A DNA stretch of 64,000 bases from S015-6 sp964384945 (GCA_964384945.1 CAYLMK010000022.1:27510-91509), one strand, 5' to 3'. Positions 8,727 through 17,793 are shown, counted from the first letter of the stretch. Numbers and translations: made by a program. The notes: a model not told the origin generated them from the sequence alone.

Positions 8727-10532
8727 TCAAGATTGGCGGGCATCGCGGTCCTTAAGTCTCCGAAGGGCCTCCCTGGCGAACTCGATCGTGGGGTCCAGAG
8801 AGAGGGCCTTCTTGTACATGGCCGCGGCGCCTTCCTTGTCGCCCTTGTCCCGAAGGTTGGATCCGATATTCGCGTAGTCGATTGCGGAGGCGGGGTTGAT
8901 GCGGATCGCCTTCTGGAAGCAGGCAATCGCATCGTCGTAGCGGCGCTGCCTGAAAAGGCAGAAGCCCTTCAGGTTCCAGATCTCGTAGCTCTCCGGTTCG
9001 AGTTGCTCGGCCCTTGAACAATAGTCCAGCGCACTCTCGAATTCATCCATCTCCTTGTGTGTGTGCGCGAGGTAGAAGAGAACATGAAAAAGGTCCTCGG
9101 AGGAAGGGCCTCGGGCCAGGGCCTCCTGAAATCGGCCCAATGCCTTTCGAGGCTCTTTCTTTCCGAGAAGGCATAGACCCTGGTAGAAAGGCGGGGGGCT
9201 TCCCTCCATGCCCTCCCTTTCGGATTCCTCGAGCGCCTCGAGGGCCTCCTCATACTCTTCGAGGTGGTAATGGGCCAGACCGCGGTAGTATTGGGCTAGC
9301 CCACGGAGAGGATGCGGGAGGGCCAGTTCGACCGCTTCGCGGAACCGGTCGGCCGCTTCGATGTAGTCCTTCCAGTCGAATTCGCACCTGCCCATGTAGT
9401 AACGTATGTCCGGGGAGGATGGGTCCGCCTTCCCGGCCGTTTGGAGCAGTTCCATGGTCTTGTTCCGTTCCCCGGCTTCGTAATGACAGAGGGCCAGGTT
9501 CAACAGCAGGGATGAGGGAACGGCCTCGGGCGGGTAGGCCTCGGCGGATGAATTCCAGACCTGGAGGGCCCGGGCGTGCTCCCCTTCTCTGACGAACCGA
9601 CTCGCCGTTCGGTCGCAGAGTTCATGCCATGCGGCCGCACCGTGCGGATTGACCCGGTAACTCGCCCCTACAGGGGCCATGAGGGGGATGAGGCAATTCA
9701 TGCAGCGGGCCGCCTCAGCCTGGCCTGTGAGGCACGAGCGCAGCCCGCCCGCGGAGTCGAGCATCAGGGATTCCTCGCAGGAGGAAGGCATCCCTTCGGT
9801 GAGTCCTGCGGAAGGGCTTTCGAGCATCCTGTCAAAGATCTCGTGCGCGTAGAGAACTTCAAGGGACGCGTGCGGGTCGAAGGGGGAACCTTCGGTCACA
9901 TAGACGCGCACCCAAGGCGGTTCTGCGTCCCTGCTCAACCGCGCGGCGATCTCCTCGACCGCCCGGCGGGGCACGAGAACGGAGGGCAGGAAGAAGCTCT
10001 CCCGGAGAAAGCTGAGAAAGGGGCCGGCCTTGAACAGGGCCGCCCCGCCCTCCAGGCAGATCACCGGAAAGATCCGCAGACGGGAGATGATCTGCTCCCG
10101 GTACCCCTCCTCCTGGAAGGGCTTGCAGGCCCTCAGGTATCGGAGGTAGGCCGCAATCCATTCCTCTGCATCTTCACTCGAAAACGAATGGACGGGACGC
10201 AGGCTCACCTGAACGAATCGGTTGCGTTCGAGAAAGAGGGAGACCTCGGAAAGAACGCCGTCGAGGCACATTCCCAGCCGGGGTCGTTCCTGGCTGATGA
10301 AGTAGCAGCTCGAGGTGAAGTTGAGCAGCCGAAGGAGGCTCGAGAAGGATTTGTGAAAATCCTCTGTCCCCCTCCCCTCTTCCTGACCGCAGGCAGGCGG
10401 GTCCCACAGAGCAAAGAGGCTCGAGAAGGCCGAGGCGCCTCGTTGCTTGGAGGGAGTGCTGTTCACGCTCATCTTCTCGATCCGGTTACAGGCGGGCGCC
10501 CTGCCCTGTCGCCCTTTGTCTCGTCCGAGCAT
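8727..10532 (-). CDS. TPR-repeat protein coupled to a radical SAM gene
   Basis: This 601-residue protein ends in about six tetratricopeptide repeats (roughly residues 310-595, with the N-P-x-x-x-x-x-Y/W-x-N-L/I-G pattern), which normally form a binding scaffold. The N-terminal half (about 1-290) has no domain I can name; it contains scattered cysteines (in C-L-T-G, C-M-N-C) and a region that could bind a partner. The ATG overlaps the stop of the radical SAM gene (TGATG), which argues for translational coupling; an internal ATG at 10472 preceded by GAGAAG is an alternative start. The pair probably works together, the TPR protein presenting a substrate or binding the enzyme. That is inference. 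Confidence 0.75.
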   Translation of the reverse strand: MLGRDKGRQGRAPACNRIEKMSVNSTPSKQRGASAFSSLFALWDPPACGQEEGRGTEDFHKSFSSLLRLLNFTSSCYFISQERPRLGMCLDGVLSEVSLFLERNRFVQVSLRPVHSFSSEDAEEWIAAYLRYLRACKPFQEEGYREQIISRLRIFPVICLEGGAALFKAGPFLSFLRESFFLPSVLVPRRAVEEIAARLSRDAEPPWVRVYVTEGSPFDPHASLEVLYAHEIFDRMLESPSAGLTEGMPSSCEESLMLDSAGGLRSCLTGQAEAARCMNCLIPLMAPVGASYRVNPHGAAAWHELCDRTASRFVREGEHARALQVWNSSAEAYPPEAVPSSLLLNLALCHYEAGERNKTMELLQTAGKADPSSPDIRYYMGRCEFDWKDYIEAADRFREAVELALPHPLRGLAQYYRGLAHYHLEEYEEALEALEESEREGMEGSPPPFYQGLCLLGKKEPRKALGRFQEALARGPSSEDLFHVLFYLAHTHKEMDEFESALDYCSRAEQLEPESYEIWNLKGFCLFRQRRYDDAIACFQKAIRINPASAIDYANIGSNLRDKGDKEGAAAMYKKALSLDPTIEFAREALRRLKDRDARQS

Positions 10533-11815
10533 CAGGATACGACGTGCTTGCCGCCGTCTTCGGACGCGGCCTTCCATCGGCGCCCGATCTCTTCGATCTC
10601 CGAACTCGTCATCCAGTCGGTCTCATACCGTGATCCGAGGGAGAGGTAATCCGGGACGTTCTGTCCCGTGCCCCTGATCCCGAACCTCTCCGGCTCTTCC
10701 TGAATCTTCGTGCCGAAGTAGACCTGCATCTGCTGTGCGTTGGTGTTGCCGCGCACCTTCACCCCGTTGCCCAGCACAAAGTCGAGCGTCTGCTGTGCAT
10801 CGGCGAGCGTCTCCCCGGGCAGGCCGTATTGAGAGAAAAGTTCCACGTCGAGCCCTGCCTCCTGGGTGATCCGGATCGCCCGCACGACCTCGTCCTGGTT
10901 CAGAGGTTTTTCGATATGTTTCCGGACCCGTTCGACGGCTGACTCCAGGCCGTAGGCTACCGTGTGGACCCCTACCGCCCGCATCTGCCGGAGAAGTTCC
11001 GGGTCCACAAGATCGAACCGCGTCTCGAGCCAAAGGTGCATGTCCAGCCCCCTCCGGAGCCATGCATCGAAGAGCGCACGAATCCTCTCGGCCCGGAAGG
11101 TAAAGCTGGGGTCCGCGAACCAGAAGCTCCGAAGTCCCTTTCGGTGAATCCACGCGACCTCTTCGACCACCCTTTCCATGGAGTGGCACCGTATGCGCCT
11201 TCCGAAGGCCCTGGGGGTATAGCAGAAGGCGCATGGAAAGGGGCAGCCTCGCGAGGCCAGCAGGATCGCCTCGTCCATCTTTGCGGGATCCAGGGTTCCG
11301 TCCAGATAGGGGGAGGGGTATTGGTCCAGGTCCTGCGAGGCGGCCAGAGGGGGCCCGTCCCAGAGGCTGTTGTCGGGTCCTCTGCCGCTCCATCCGGGCA
11401 CGTCGACCAGGGGATCCCCCGAGCGCAGCCTGCCGGCCAGTTCGACGAGGGCGATCTCCCCTTCGGCGCGGCAGACAAGGTCGATCGATGAAAGGGACCG
11501 AAGCGCATCGGTCGGCAGAAAGGTAGCCTGCGGCCCGCCGATCATCGTTCTCGCAGCCGGGAGCACCTCCTTGCAGAACCGCGCCCATCCGTTTACCAGG
11601 AAGATATTTCTCTGATAAGCGGAAAACCCGATCAGGCCGGGACGCCGGTCCTGCAGCAGGCGCGCGAAGGCGGCGATCGACAGGCGTGTGTTGCTGCCCA
11701 CGTTCAACAGGTCCGCCGAAAAACCGCGTGCCTTTGCATATGCCGCCAGATAACCAAGCGAAATCGGGGTGTGTTCCGGCTGGAACGGGTTGAATTCGAT
11801 CAGCAGGATTCGCAT
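10532..11815 (-). CDS. B12-binding-domain radical SAM protein
   Basis: The 427-residue protein has an N-terminal Rossmann-like B12-binding fold (about 1-140, with ISLGYLAAYAK and MIGGPQATF). A radical SAM barrel follows, with the cluster motif C191-x3-C195-x2-C198 (CPFPCAFC), and then a conserved G-L-E-S-A pattern. Relatives (BchE/hopanoid-methylase-like class B) bind a [4Fe-4S] cluster and SAM, and often cobalamin, for methyl transfer or ring chemistry. No DxHxxG base-off motif is evident in the N-terminal domain, so cobalamin binding is unsure. The gene is 4 bases after the HsdR_N-like gene and overlaps the TPR gene, so these three form a tight unit. The product is unknown. Confidence 0.82.
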   Translation of the reverse strand: MRILLIEFNPFQPEHTPISLGYLAAYAKARGFSADLLNVGSNTRLSIAAFARLLQDRRPGLIGFSAYQRNIFLVNGWARFCKEVLPAARTMIGGPQATFLPTDALRSLSSIDLVCRAEGEIALVELAGRLRSGDPLVDVPGWSGRGPDNSLWDGPPLAASQDLDQYPSPYLDGTLDPAKMDEAILLASRGCPFPCAFCYTPRAFGRRIRCHSMERVVEEVAWIHRKGLRSFWFADPSFTFRAERIRALFDAWLRRGLDMHLWLETRFDLVDPELLRQMRAVGVHTVAYGLESAVERVRKHIEKPLNQDEVVRAIRITQEAGLDVELFSQYGLPGETLADAQQTLDFVLGNGVKVRGNTNAQQMQVYFGTKIQEEPERFGIRGTGQNVPDYLSLGSRYETDWMTSSEIEEIGRRWKAASEDGGKHVVS

Positions 11816-11819
11816 CGCC

Positions 11820-12326
11820 TCAGAAGGGCTCCAGTTCCGCCGAACATCGCAGATGATAGTAGGTGCGGAGAATCCGCTTCTCCTTCTCGCGCCTGTCGGA
11901 GGGAATTACGAACGCTCGCGCTTTCGGAATCCTCTCGCTTGCCTCTTCAGGCGCCGGAAAGGCACCGTATCCATGACCGACGGCCTGGCCGGTGATTGTG
12001 TCGAACACAACGGCATCCGATTCGTTTGCCACGATGGCAAAGGGGATCGGGCGGTCCTTCAGGAGGCGTGCGAGGGCCACGGATGCCCGTTCACGAGTGC
12101 CCAGGTTTCCCCTGACGCACTTCACAAGCAGGATCGGGTCCCGATTCAGGGAAACCAGGATTTCGATGGGCACCCGGAGTTCGCCCTCCTCCGTGTCCAG
12201 AACGAGTGATTCATCGAGGCGCATCGATCCTTCATCGTAGCCCAGCCTGATCAGGGCAAGGAGCACCTTCTGCCGAATCCGGTCCCGGTCGGCCGCGTTC
12301 AGCAGGCAGAATTCCGTTGTCTCCAT
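11820..12326 (-). CDS. HsdR_N-like (PF13588-type) small protein
   Basis: The 168-residue protein resembles the stand-alone N-terminal domain of type I restriction R subunits (PF13588). It shows an I-x-V-x-x-x-R-D-P-I-L-L-V-K-C core and an A-x-V-x-N-x-x-D-A-x-x-F-D segment, a restriction-endonuclease-like alpha/beta fold. There are no helicase, methylase or specificity genes nearby, so it is not part of a restriction system here. The start was set at the ATG 10 bases after GGAGG; a start nine codons upstream would overlap the DUF1329 gene. It sits 17 bases after the DUF1329 gene and 4 bases before the radical SAM gene. Small proteins of this family are common in deltaproteobacteria; their role is not known to me. 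Confidence 0.6.
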   Translation of the reverse strand: METTEFCLLNAADRDRIRQKVLLALIRLGYDEGSMRLDESLVLDTEEGELRVPIEILVSLNRDPILLVKCVRGNLGTRERASVALARLLKDRPIPFAIVANESDAVVFDTITGQAVGHGYGAFPAPEEASERIPKARAFVIPSDRREKEKRILRTYYHLRCSAELEPF

Positions 12327-12343
12327 TGCCGGTTCGCCTCCGC

Positions 12344-13645
12344 TCACTTGCATAGTTTTTGGAAACCGCCCAGGGAGAAGTCATTCAGATCCAGCGTCAG
12401 GGAGGCGGTCCAGCGGTTTCTGGATCCGGGACCCTCGATGATCGAGGCATGGTCGGCGCGATCGTCGACCACCTGCTGGCCGACTGCGGACAGATACCGG
12501 ACCCGGCCGTCCTCGCTCCTCCATGCGGCGTCCCCCTTGAGGAAGGTCTTCCAATAGTTTCCGGCCCGGTCATGGATCACCTTGTAGTTGCATGAGAACG
12601 TCTGTGCGTCGATCCACAGGGTGTGGGTGCCGTAGTTGTAGCTCGGATCCAGGGGAATCGCCTCAAGGATGTAAACCGGCCTCTTCGCCCATGCGAGGTT
12701 CGTCGCGGCCCAGGGGGCACCCTGCCATCCTTCCTTCTGATACCCGTAGACGGTTGTCTTGAAGGTCTTGGTCGTCTCCCAGCCGCCCTTGTCCGTCGCC
12801 ACGATCGGCATCGGGTTTTCGTCGTGCCAGGGGACAAGGGCCTCTCTTGTTTCGACGAGCCGCCAGGCAAACGAGGATATCTTTCCGTCGAAGCCGTTCG
12901 CGTCGTCCGCGGTTGCATCCGATCCGATCGCGTTCGACCGGTTGGCCGGGCTGACGCGCCGGACCTTTCGCAAGGCCGGGACGTAGACAAAGGTGCTGTC
13001 ATACTTCTTCGGATCGAGATACCTCCAGAGCATGATCGCCAACCCCCTCGCATCAAAGGGGGTTCGCACGAAAAGCGTTGCGTACTTCTCGATCCTCTCG
13101 GGGTTTCCCCGGTCCCGTGCACCGGCCCATCCGTCCATCGCCGCTTGAATCCACTCACAGCCGGCCTCCCGCTCGAATCCGGAGCGATCGAACCACATGA
13201 GGTGGACCTCGACCCGAATGTCCCCCAGGACATACTGCATGTAGTGGTTGTTGTACATGATCTTGGCCGCCGCCTTGGGGTCGGCAGGGTCGATTGCGGG
13301 GAAGGGAATGCCCACGATGGCGCCCGGGGGCTTCCCCGTGCCCACGGCGACGATGCCGCCGTCTGCATCCAGGTCATATACGTCCTTGTTGCTCGAAAAG
13401 GCCTCTCGAGCGAATCCCTCGAGATACTCGGCGGGGTCGAACTTGAGCCCCCTCGCCTCGATGATCCAGTCCCCGGTCTTCAGCCAGTTCAGTACGGACT
13501 CGGGCACGGCCCCCTGGACCAGCGCCCAGTTTGTCCTGTCGACGACCGTTCCGTCTGGCAGTTCACCCGCCGGAACCGCAGGCGCCGAAAGCGCCAGGAA
13601 CCACCCCGCAAGCACAACGATGGCAAGATCCAACCGGTCCCTCAT
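12344..13645 (-). CDS. DUF1329 family exported protein, copy 1
   Basis: The 433-residue protein has a signal peptide (hydrophobic stretch, then PAVPAGEL). Its body matches the DUF1329 (LolA/LolB-like, outer-membrane-lipoprotein-sorting fold) family: V-x-R-x-S-P-A-N-R-S-x-A-x-x-x-D and G-F-Q-K at the C terminus. DUF1329 genes commonly accompany DUF1302, YCF48 and MMPL genes and are thought to help move lipids or other hydrophobic molecules through the periplasm. The start is the ATG after GGAGAAGAG. It lies 178 bases downstream of GMC oxidoreductase 1. A paralogue of identical length lies at 43949-45250, and both end in NDFSLGGFQKLCK, a tail that suggests a shared C-terminal contact. Confidence 0.85.
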   Translation of the reverse strand: MRDRLDLAIVVLAGWFLALSAPAVPAGELPDGTVVDRTNWALVQGAVPESVLNWLKTGDWIIEARGLKFDPAEYLEGFAREAFSSNKDVYDLDADGGIVAVGTGKPPGAIVGIPFPAIDPADPKAAAKIMYNNHYMQYVLGDIRVEVHLMWFDRSGFEREAGCEWIQAAMDGWAGARDRGNPERIEKYATLFVRTPFDARGLAIMLWRYLDPKKYDSTFVYVPALRKVRRVSPANRSNAIGSDATADDANGFDGKISSFAWRLVETREALVPWHDENPMPIVATDKGGWETTKTFKTTVYGYQKEGWQGAPWAATNLAWAKRPVYILEAIPLDPSYNYGTHTLWIDAQTFSCNYKVIHDRAGNYWKTFLKGDAAWRSEDGRVRYLSAVGQQVVDDRADHASIIEGPGSRNRWTASLTLDLNDFSLGGFQKLCK

Positions 13646-13823
13646 TGTTCTCTTCTCCGCACCCATATTGTCCCGACAGGTCCGTCTCGTCAAGGAGGCG
13701 TGGACGGGTGTTCGGAGCGCGGGCGATTCTCACCCTGTGAAACGCCCTGACCGCAGCACAAGGCGGTGTCGAAACGGCAAATCAGACGGGAGGTCCCGAG
13801 CACCCAGGGAGGCGCCTGGCGCC

Positions 13824-15167
13824 TCAGGCCGCTCCTTTTGCGGCAACCTTGACCTGCGGCGCAGCAGTCAGATGCTTGGCGAGCCGCTTGGCCATGGCGA
13901 CGACCGTGACCGTGGGCGGAAGACCCCAAGGCTCGGGGATGACCGTGGTGTCCATGCAGTAGCAGCCCTGGATGCGGGTCTGGCAGTTGTTGTCGAGAAG
14001 TTCGCCGATTCGCACCGTGCCGCCCGGATGGGAGGCTACCACCGAGGTCTTCACCAGCTTGTCTCGGTGCACACCGGCCTTGATGAGAATGTCCTCGGCC
14101 AGGGCCGCCCCTTTGTTCAGCTTCCACCAGGCATCGTAGTCGATGGGCTTGGAGAAAGATTCGTCCAGATTGATCCGGCCGTCGAGGCCGTCCCGGACCT
14201 TGATCATGATGCTCAGGGATCTCTTGTAATCCATCACCTTGGGCAAAGAAACCCATCCCTTGGGCCCATCCAGGGCCAGAAGCGACGCGAACATCATGGG
14301 GGGCAGGCCCTGATCGGTCATCATAATCCCGTCTTCGACAAGGTTCACCCCTGCGGTCATCGGCACATCGAAGAAGGAGCCCCGGCCCTCGACCGGCCCT
14401 GCCACAAACCAGAGAGGATCGCAGAAGAAGCCCTGGCCCGCATCGTGAATCCCGGACCGCTGCAGGATCGGAGGAGTGCCCTGCCCTCCTGCCGACAGGA
14501 CGACCGTTTCCGCCTCGATGTCGACCCATCCACGCGGGCCTCTTGCCCGCACTCCCACCGCCTTTCCGTTCCGGGTCAGCACCCTGTCCACCTGGGTCTG
14601 AAGGAGCAGTTCGACCCCGTTCTTTCTGGCCTCCTGGATGAATTCCCGTGCCGTCCACTTGGCGCCCGTGGGGCAGCCGAGAGCGCAGAGACCGCAGTCC
14701 TGCTTGCACCGGTCGGCGCGGATCCATTTGTCGATGGGCTTCCAGTCGAGCCCGATGTCCCGGGCTGCCTGCATGATTCGTCGGGCCGCCTGGCCGATTC
14801 TGGAATCGGGCAGCGGCTGGATCGGGATCTCCCTGTAGAGTTCCTCCACCTCTTCGGTCAGGTCGATGCCGTACTTGTCCTTGAGCCAGGCAGGGGGCTT
14901 TACCGCGGTGCCGCAGTAGACGACCGATGCGCCGCCGGCGGTTTTCGGCCGAAGCACCCACGTGCCTTCCTTGGAAAAGGTGAGCCCGAATCTGTCCAGC
15001 ATGGAAAGGAGGAACGGGGAGGCGCCGAATCGTTGTTGGTATTTGCCGGCCTCGCAAAGGATGATTTTCTTGCCCTTCCTGCTGAGTTCCCTGGCCACGG
15101 TGGCTCCGCCGGGCCCGGAGCCGGCAATGACTACATCGGCCTGCATGATCCTTCTCGGTTCTGACAT
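13824..15167 (-). CDS. GMC-type FAD oxidoreductase, copy 1
   Basis: The 447-residue flavoprotein has an N-terminal dinucleotide fold (GSGPGGATVA, about 16-25) and a C-terminal GMC signature (SHPGGTVRIG, then MDTTVIPEPWGLPPT). In these enzymes the C-terminal His next to the flavin acts as base in alcohol or C-H oxidation. A cysteine-rich loop, C-x3-C-x2-C-x3-C-P-T-G-A-K, lies near residues 155-171; a similar loop occurs in long-chain alcohol oxidase-like GMC proteins and might also hold a metal. It lacks a signal peptide and is probably cytoplasmic. A close paralogue (about three quarters identical by eye) is at 38336-39685. Each copy is followed by a gene for an outer-membrane-system protein (DUF1329 here, DUF1302 there). 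Confidence 0.85.
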   Translation of the reverse strand: MSEPRRIMQADVVIAGSGPGGATVARELSRKGKKIILCEAGKYQQRFGASPFLLSMLDRFGLTFSKEGTWVLRPKTAGGASVVYCGTAVKPPAWLKDKYGIDLTEEVEELYREIPIQPLPDSRIGQAARRIMQAARDIGLDWKPIDKWIRADRCKQDCGLCALGCPTGAKWTAREFIQEARKNGVELLLQTQVDRVLTRNGKAVGVRARGPRGWVDIEAETVVLSAGGQGTPPILQRSGIHDAGQGFFCDPLWFVAGPVEGRGSFFDVPMTAGVNLVEDGIMMTDQGLPPMMFASLLALDGPKGWVSLPKVMDYKRSLSIMIKVRDGLDGRINLDESFSKPIDYDAWWKLNKGAALAEDILIKAGVHRDKLVKTSVVASHPGGTVRIGELLDNNCQTRIQGCYCMDTTVIPEPWGLPPTVTVVAMAKRLAKHLTAAPQVKVAAKGAA

Positions 15168-15200
15168 GGCGCAAGCTCCTTTCCGATGGGAAGCTGCCTT

Positions 15201-15260
15201 ACGGGCCGCTGAAAAAGGCCCGTCTGCTTCGTTGCAGTCATCCTTGATTCCCGACTTTCG
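15201..15260. repeat. possible dispersed repeat with hairpin
   Basis: ACGGGCC (15201-15207) and GGCCCGT (15217-15223) form a hairpin around GCTGAAAAA, followed by CTGCTTCGTTGCAGTCATCC. This resembles interspersed intergenic repeats I recall from deltaproteobacterial genomes. Only one copy was noticed in the window, so the repeat status is inferred. On the minus strand it lies between the MerR gene and GMC oxidoreductase 1 and could also act as a terminator-like structure. Confidence 0.35.
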
Positions 15261-15325
15261 CCTGTACCGGCTACCCCGTGCGCACCGTTATTGCAAAGCA
15301 GGCTTCGTTGTCTATCCGGAAAGGT

Positions 15326-16126
15326 TCAATCAACCTTCGCGGTCATTCCCTCGGATGCGAGGGCGGCGCCGGAGGAATCCCCCATCAGGATCCTCTCCTG
15401 GAATTCCGAGGTGTAGCGCCGGACGGTTTCCACAATCAGCTTCTTCCGGATGAGACCGATGATGCTGTTCAAGAGGATCGTGCCCTGCTCCACCATGTTC
15501 GTAAGCCTCTCCGCGCCCACTCGACCGGCCACGCGGCTCATGAGGATCTTGGCCTCCTCCTCGACCAGTCGCTGGAGAAAATCCCTGTAGACCGAGAATA
15601 TCTCTCCGTCCCAGCCCAGTTCCTCCGAGAAGCCGGCCTCCCTCATCTTGGCGAAGCACTCCACCAGCCGTATGTCGTCTTCACCGTACAGCAGGCGATT
15701 GCCCTTCTTCACGGGATTCAAGACGTGGGCCGCCTCCATCTTCTTGATGTCCTTCAGACTCACACCCGTCTGGTCGGAGAGCTGTTCCGCAGTGACCGGC
15801 CGCACCTCGGGGTTCTCGGTAAGGTTCGGGAAGAGCTTCCCGTCGATCTCCGTGAGTGCCCGGATCTCGTCCACGCTCAGGCCCCCTCGTCCTCCTCGAA
15901 CGACCTGTTTGATCACAGACAGGGGAAGGAAGCGTTTTTCCTGAAGCTCTTTGACCAGCCGGATCGCATTCAGGTGCGATTCGTTGTAGTAGGCCATGTT
16001 TGCATGGGTCTTGTAAGGCTTTGGAATCAGCCCTTCCTTTATGTAGAATTGAATGGTTCCCTTGGGGAGGCCCGATTCGGCCGAGAGCTGTTTCATACGC
16101 ATCGCGCCCGGTTTCTGTCTCTTCAT
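15326..16126 (-). CDS. MerR-family transcriptional regulator
   Basis: The 266-residue protein begins with a MerR winged helix-turn-helix (about 10-80): M-K-Q-L-S-A-E-S-G-L-P-K-G-T-I-Q-F-Y-I-K-E-G-L-I-P is the classic recognition region. The C-terminal part is much longer than in metal-type MerR proteins and carries a second HTH-like stretch (about 110-150, T-A-E-Q-L-S-D-Q-T-G-V-S-L-K-D-I-K-K-M). There is no cysteine-rich metal site. It is divergent from operon 1 (SCP2 and dehydratase genes) across a 404-base AT-rich region, so it is the obvious candidate regulator of that operon. An effector such as an aromatic or cyclic CoA ester is plausible but not shown. An in-frame ATG 8 codons downstream is an alternative start. 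Confidence 0.85.
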   Translation of the reverse strand: MKRQKPGAMRMKQLSAESGLPKGTIQFYIKEGLIPKPYKTHANMAYYNESHLNAIRLVKELQEKRFLPLSVIKQVVRGGRGGLSVDEIRALTEIDGKLFPNLTENPEVRPVTAEQLSDQTGVSLKDIKKMEAAHVLNPVKKGNRLLYGEDDIRLVECFAKMREAGFSEELGWDGEIFSVYRDFLQRLVEEEAKILMSRVAGRVGAERLTNMVEQGTILLNSIIGLIRKKLIVETVRRYTSEFQERILMGDSSGAALASEGMTAKVD

Positions 16127-16530
16127 ATGCGTTCTTCCGAAGCCGAAAGGCTCAAGAAAAGCGACAACAAAAGATGTGCGGTTTCGTATGCCACCTTACA
16201 TAGCGCATGTCCGAGAGGATGTCAAACAAGAAGGAGATTTCGATCGAATCCGTCCGTTCCCTCAGGAATGATGATGAGAACTGATGTTAAATAAAACATG
16301 TAAAATAAAGGTAATGTAAACTATATCGTAGAAAAAACTTGAAGTCATCGTGACGGGCGCAGATTGTCGAATATAAAATATATTGAATTGATTATAACGT
16401 AGTTGCCTTGACAGGATTCTCTTTCTTGTGCTATTTCGATCGAGACCATGACCGCAAAGCACCACTTTTCAGTTTTGCGCCCACCCGAGACCGGTTTCTG
16501 CGGAGTCCCCAGGGAGAGGAGGGAGGAGAC
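16127..16530 (+). promoter_or_regulatory. AT-rich divergent regulatory region with candidate promoter
   Basis: This 404-base gap between the MerR gene and operon 1 is markedly AT-rich at 16261-16440. A perfect -35 box, TTGACA (16408-16413), lies 17-18 bases before a weak -10 (CTATTT/TATTTC, 16431-16437). That is about 95 bases before the SCP2 ATG. MerR proteins act at promoters with long spacers, which would suit a poor -10 match. No gene is seen in the gap. Confidence 0.45.
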
Positions 16531-16956
16531 ATGGCGGTACTTTACCCGAGCGACCCATGGATCAAGGAACTGGAAAGGATCTGCAATGCGGACCCTGAGT
16601 TCAAGGATGCGGCCGGGAAGTTCTCCGGGAAGTTTGTTTTTCAGATCGAGGCGGAACCCGGAAGACTCGACGAGACGGTCCTGCTTTCCGTGAGGGTGCA
16701 GGACGGCGTTTCGAGCGAGGCCGGGGCCGTCCCATCGCTCGACGCGTGTCCGGACGCCGATTATGTCGTCACGGGCAAGTACTCCGCCTGGAAAGACATC
16801 GTGCAGGCCAAGCAGGAGCCCCTGCGGGCGATCATGACGCGGAGGCTCAAGCTGATCAAGGGCAGCCAGCTCAAGATCCTCAAGGAGGTGAAGCTGACCG
16901 TGAAGATCATGAACAACTGCACCAAGATCGATGCCGAGTATCCGGACGAAAAGTAG
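16531..16956 (+). CDS. SCP2 sterol-carrier-domain protein (operon 1)
   Basis: The 141-residue protein matches a stand-alone SCP2 domain: amphipathic N-terminal helix, beta-sheet core, then D-Y-V-V-T-G-K-Y-S-A-W-K-D-I and a C-terminal K-L-x-K-I. SCP2 domains bind sterols, fatty acyl chains or acyl-CoA esters in a hydrophobic tunnel. The ATG is preceded by GGGAGGAG; longer in-frame starts look non-coding. It leads the seven-gene plus-strand operon with the dehydratase/reductase subunits, 42 bases before the activator gene. Two more SCP2-type genes start operon 2. A role as carrier or storage protein for a hydrophobic CoA thioester is likely (inference). Confidence 0.72.
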   Translation: MAVLYPSDPWIKELERICNADPEFKDAAGKFSGKFVFQIEAEPGRLDETVLLSVRVQDGVSSEAGAVPSLDACPDADYVVTGKYSAWKDIVQAKQEPLRAIMTRRLKLIKGSQLKILKEVKLTVKIMNNCTKIDAEYPDEK

Positions 16957-16998
16957 GCCGGTCACTCTCGGAGGCGAACCCAGGGAGGACGGAAAGAA

Positions 16999-17793
16999 AT
17001 GACAATCTTCGCGGGCGTGGACATCGGGTCGACGACGGGAAAGGCCTTGCTGCTCGACGACCGGGACAGGATCCTGGCCTCGACGATCATGGGGGTGACT
17101 ACCCGCCCGGAGAAGACGGCCCGCCTCTGTGTCGACGGCGTGCTGAAGCAGGCGGGCCTCAAGGAATCGGATATCGCCTTCATGGTGGGGACCGGGTACG
17201 GGAGGGTGAAGATCCCCTTTGCCAGCGACAATATCTCCGAGATTACCTGCCATGCCATGGGAGCGAAATGGCTTCATCCCACGGTCCGAACCGTGGTGGA
17301 CATCGGGGGCCAGGACTGCAAGGTGATCGGGGTGCGGGACGACGGAAAGGTGCGGGAGTTCGTCATGAACGACAAGTGCGCGGCCGGCACGGGACGATTC
17401 CTGGAGAGCCAGGCGAGGGTGCTGGACGTGAAGATTGATGACTTCTCCGAGCTCTCCAAGAAGGCGGACTCTCCTGCCCTGATCTCGGCCCAATGCAGTG
17501 TCTTTGCCGAGTCCGAGGTGATCACGCAGTTGAACGAGGGCAACAGCATCCCGAACATCGTGGCCGGCATTCACGTGGCGATTGCGAGCCGACTGATCAG
17601 CCTGCTCAAGCGCGTGGGGATCGAAGAGGACCTGACCGTGAGCGGCGGGTGCGCCAAGAACGAGGGGCTGATCAAGATCCTGCAGGAGAAGGTGGGCGTC
17701 AATATCGTCTTCCTGCGCGAGGACCCCCAGATCGTGGGGGCCCTGGGTGCGGCCGTCCTGGCGCGGCAGAAGTGGGAGAAGAAGGCGGCCTGA
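16999..17793 (+). CDS. ATP-dependent activator, BcrA/BadF/BcrD-HgdC family (operon 1)
   Basis: The 264-residue ASKHA-fold ATPase matches the activators of 2-hydroxyacyl-CoA dehydratases and the small ATPase subunits of benzoyl-CoA reductase. Motifs are VDIGSTTGK (7-15), DIGGQD (101-106), C127 in NDKCAAGTGRF and C166 in SAQCSVFAESEV. In known members the two cysteines of each subunit hold one [4Fe-4S] cluster across a dimer. ATP hydrolysis drives a low-potential electron into the catalytic subunits encoded next. Only one ATPase is present in this operon and its length equals HgdC, which favours a homodimeric dehydratase-type activator. The 70-base gap to the C subunit fits co-transcription. 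Confidence 0.9.
   Translation: MTIFAGVDIGSTTGKALLLDDRDRILASTIMGVTTRPEKTARLCVDGVLKQAGLKESDIAFMVGTGYGRVKIPFASDNISEITCHAMGAKWLHPTVRTVVDIGGQDCKVIGVRDDGKVREFVMNDKCAAGTGRFLESQARVLDVKIDDFSELSKKADSPALISAQCSVFAESEVITQLNEGNSIPNIVAGIHVAIASRLISLLKRVGIEEDLTVSGGCAKNEGLIKILQEKVGVNIVFLREDPQIVGALGAAVLARQKWEKKAA

Noticed and set aside
11820..12326. A restriction-modification system
   Set aside because: Only an HsdR_N-like domain is present; no helicase, methylase or specificity gene is nearby.
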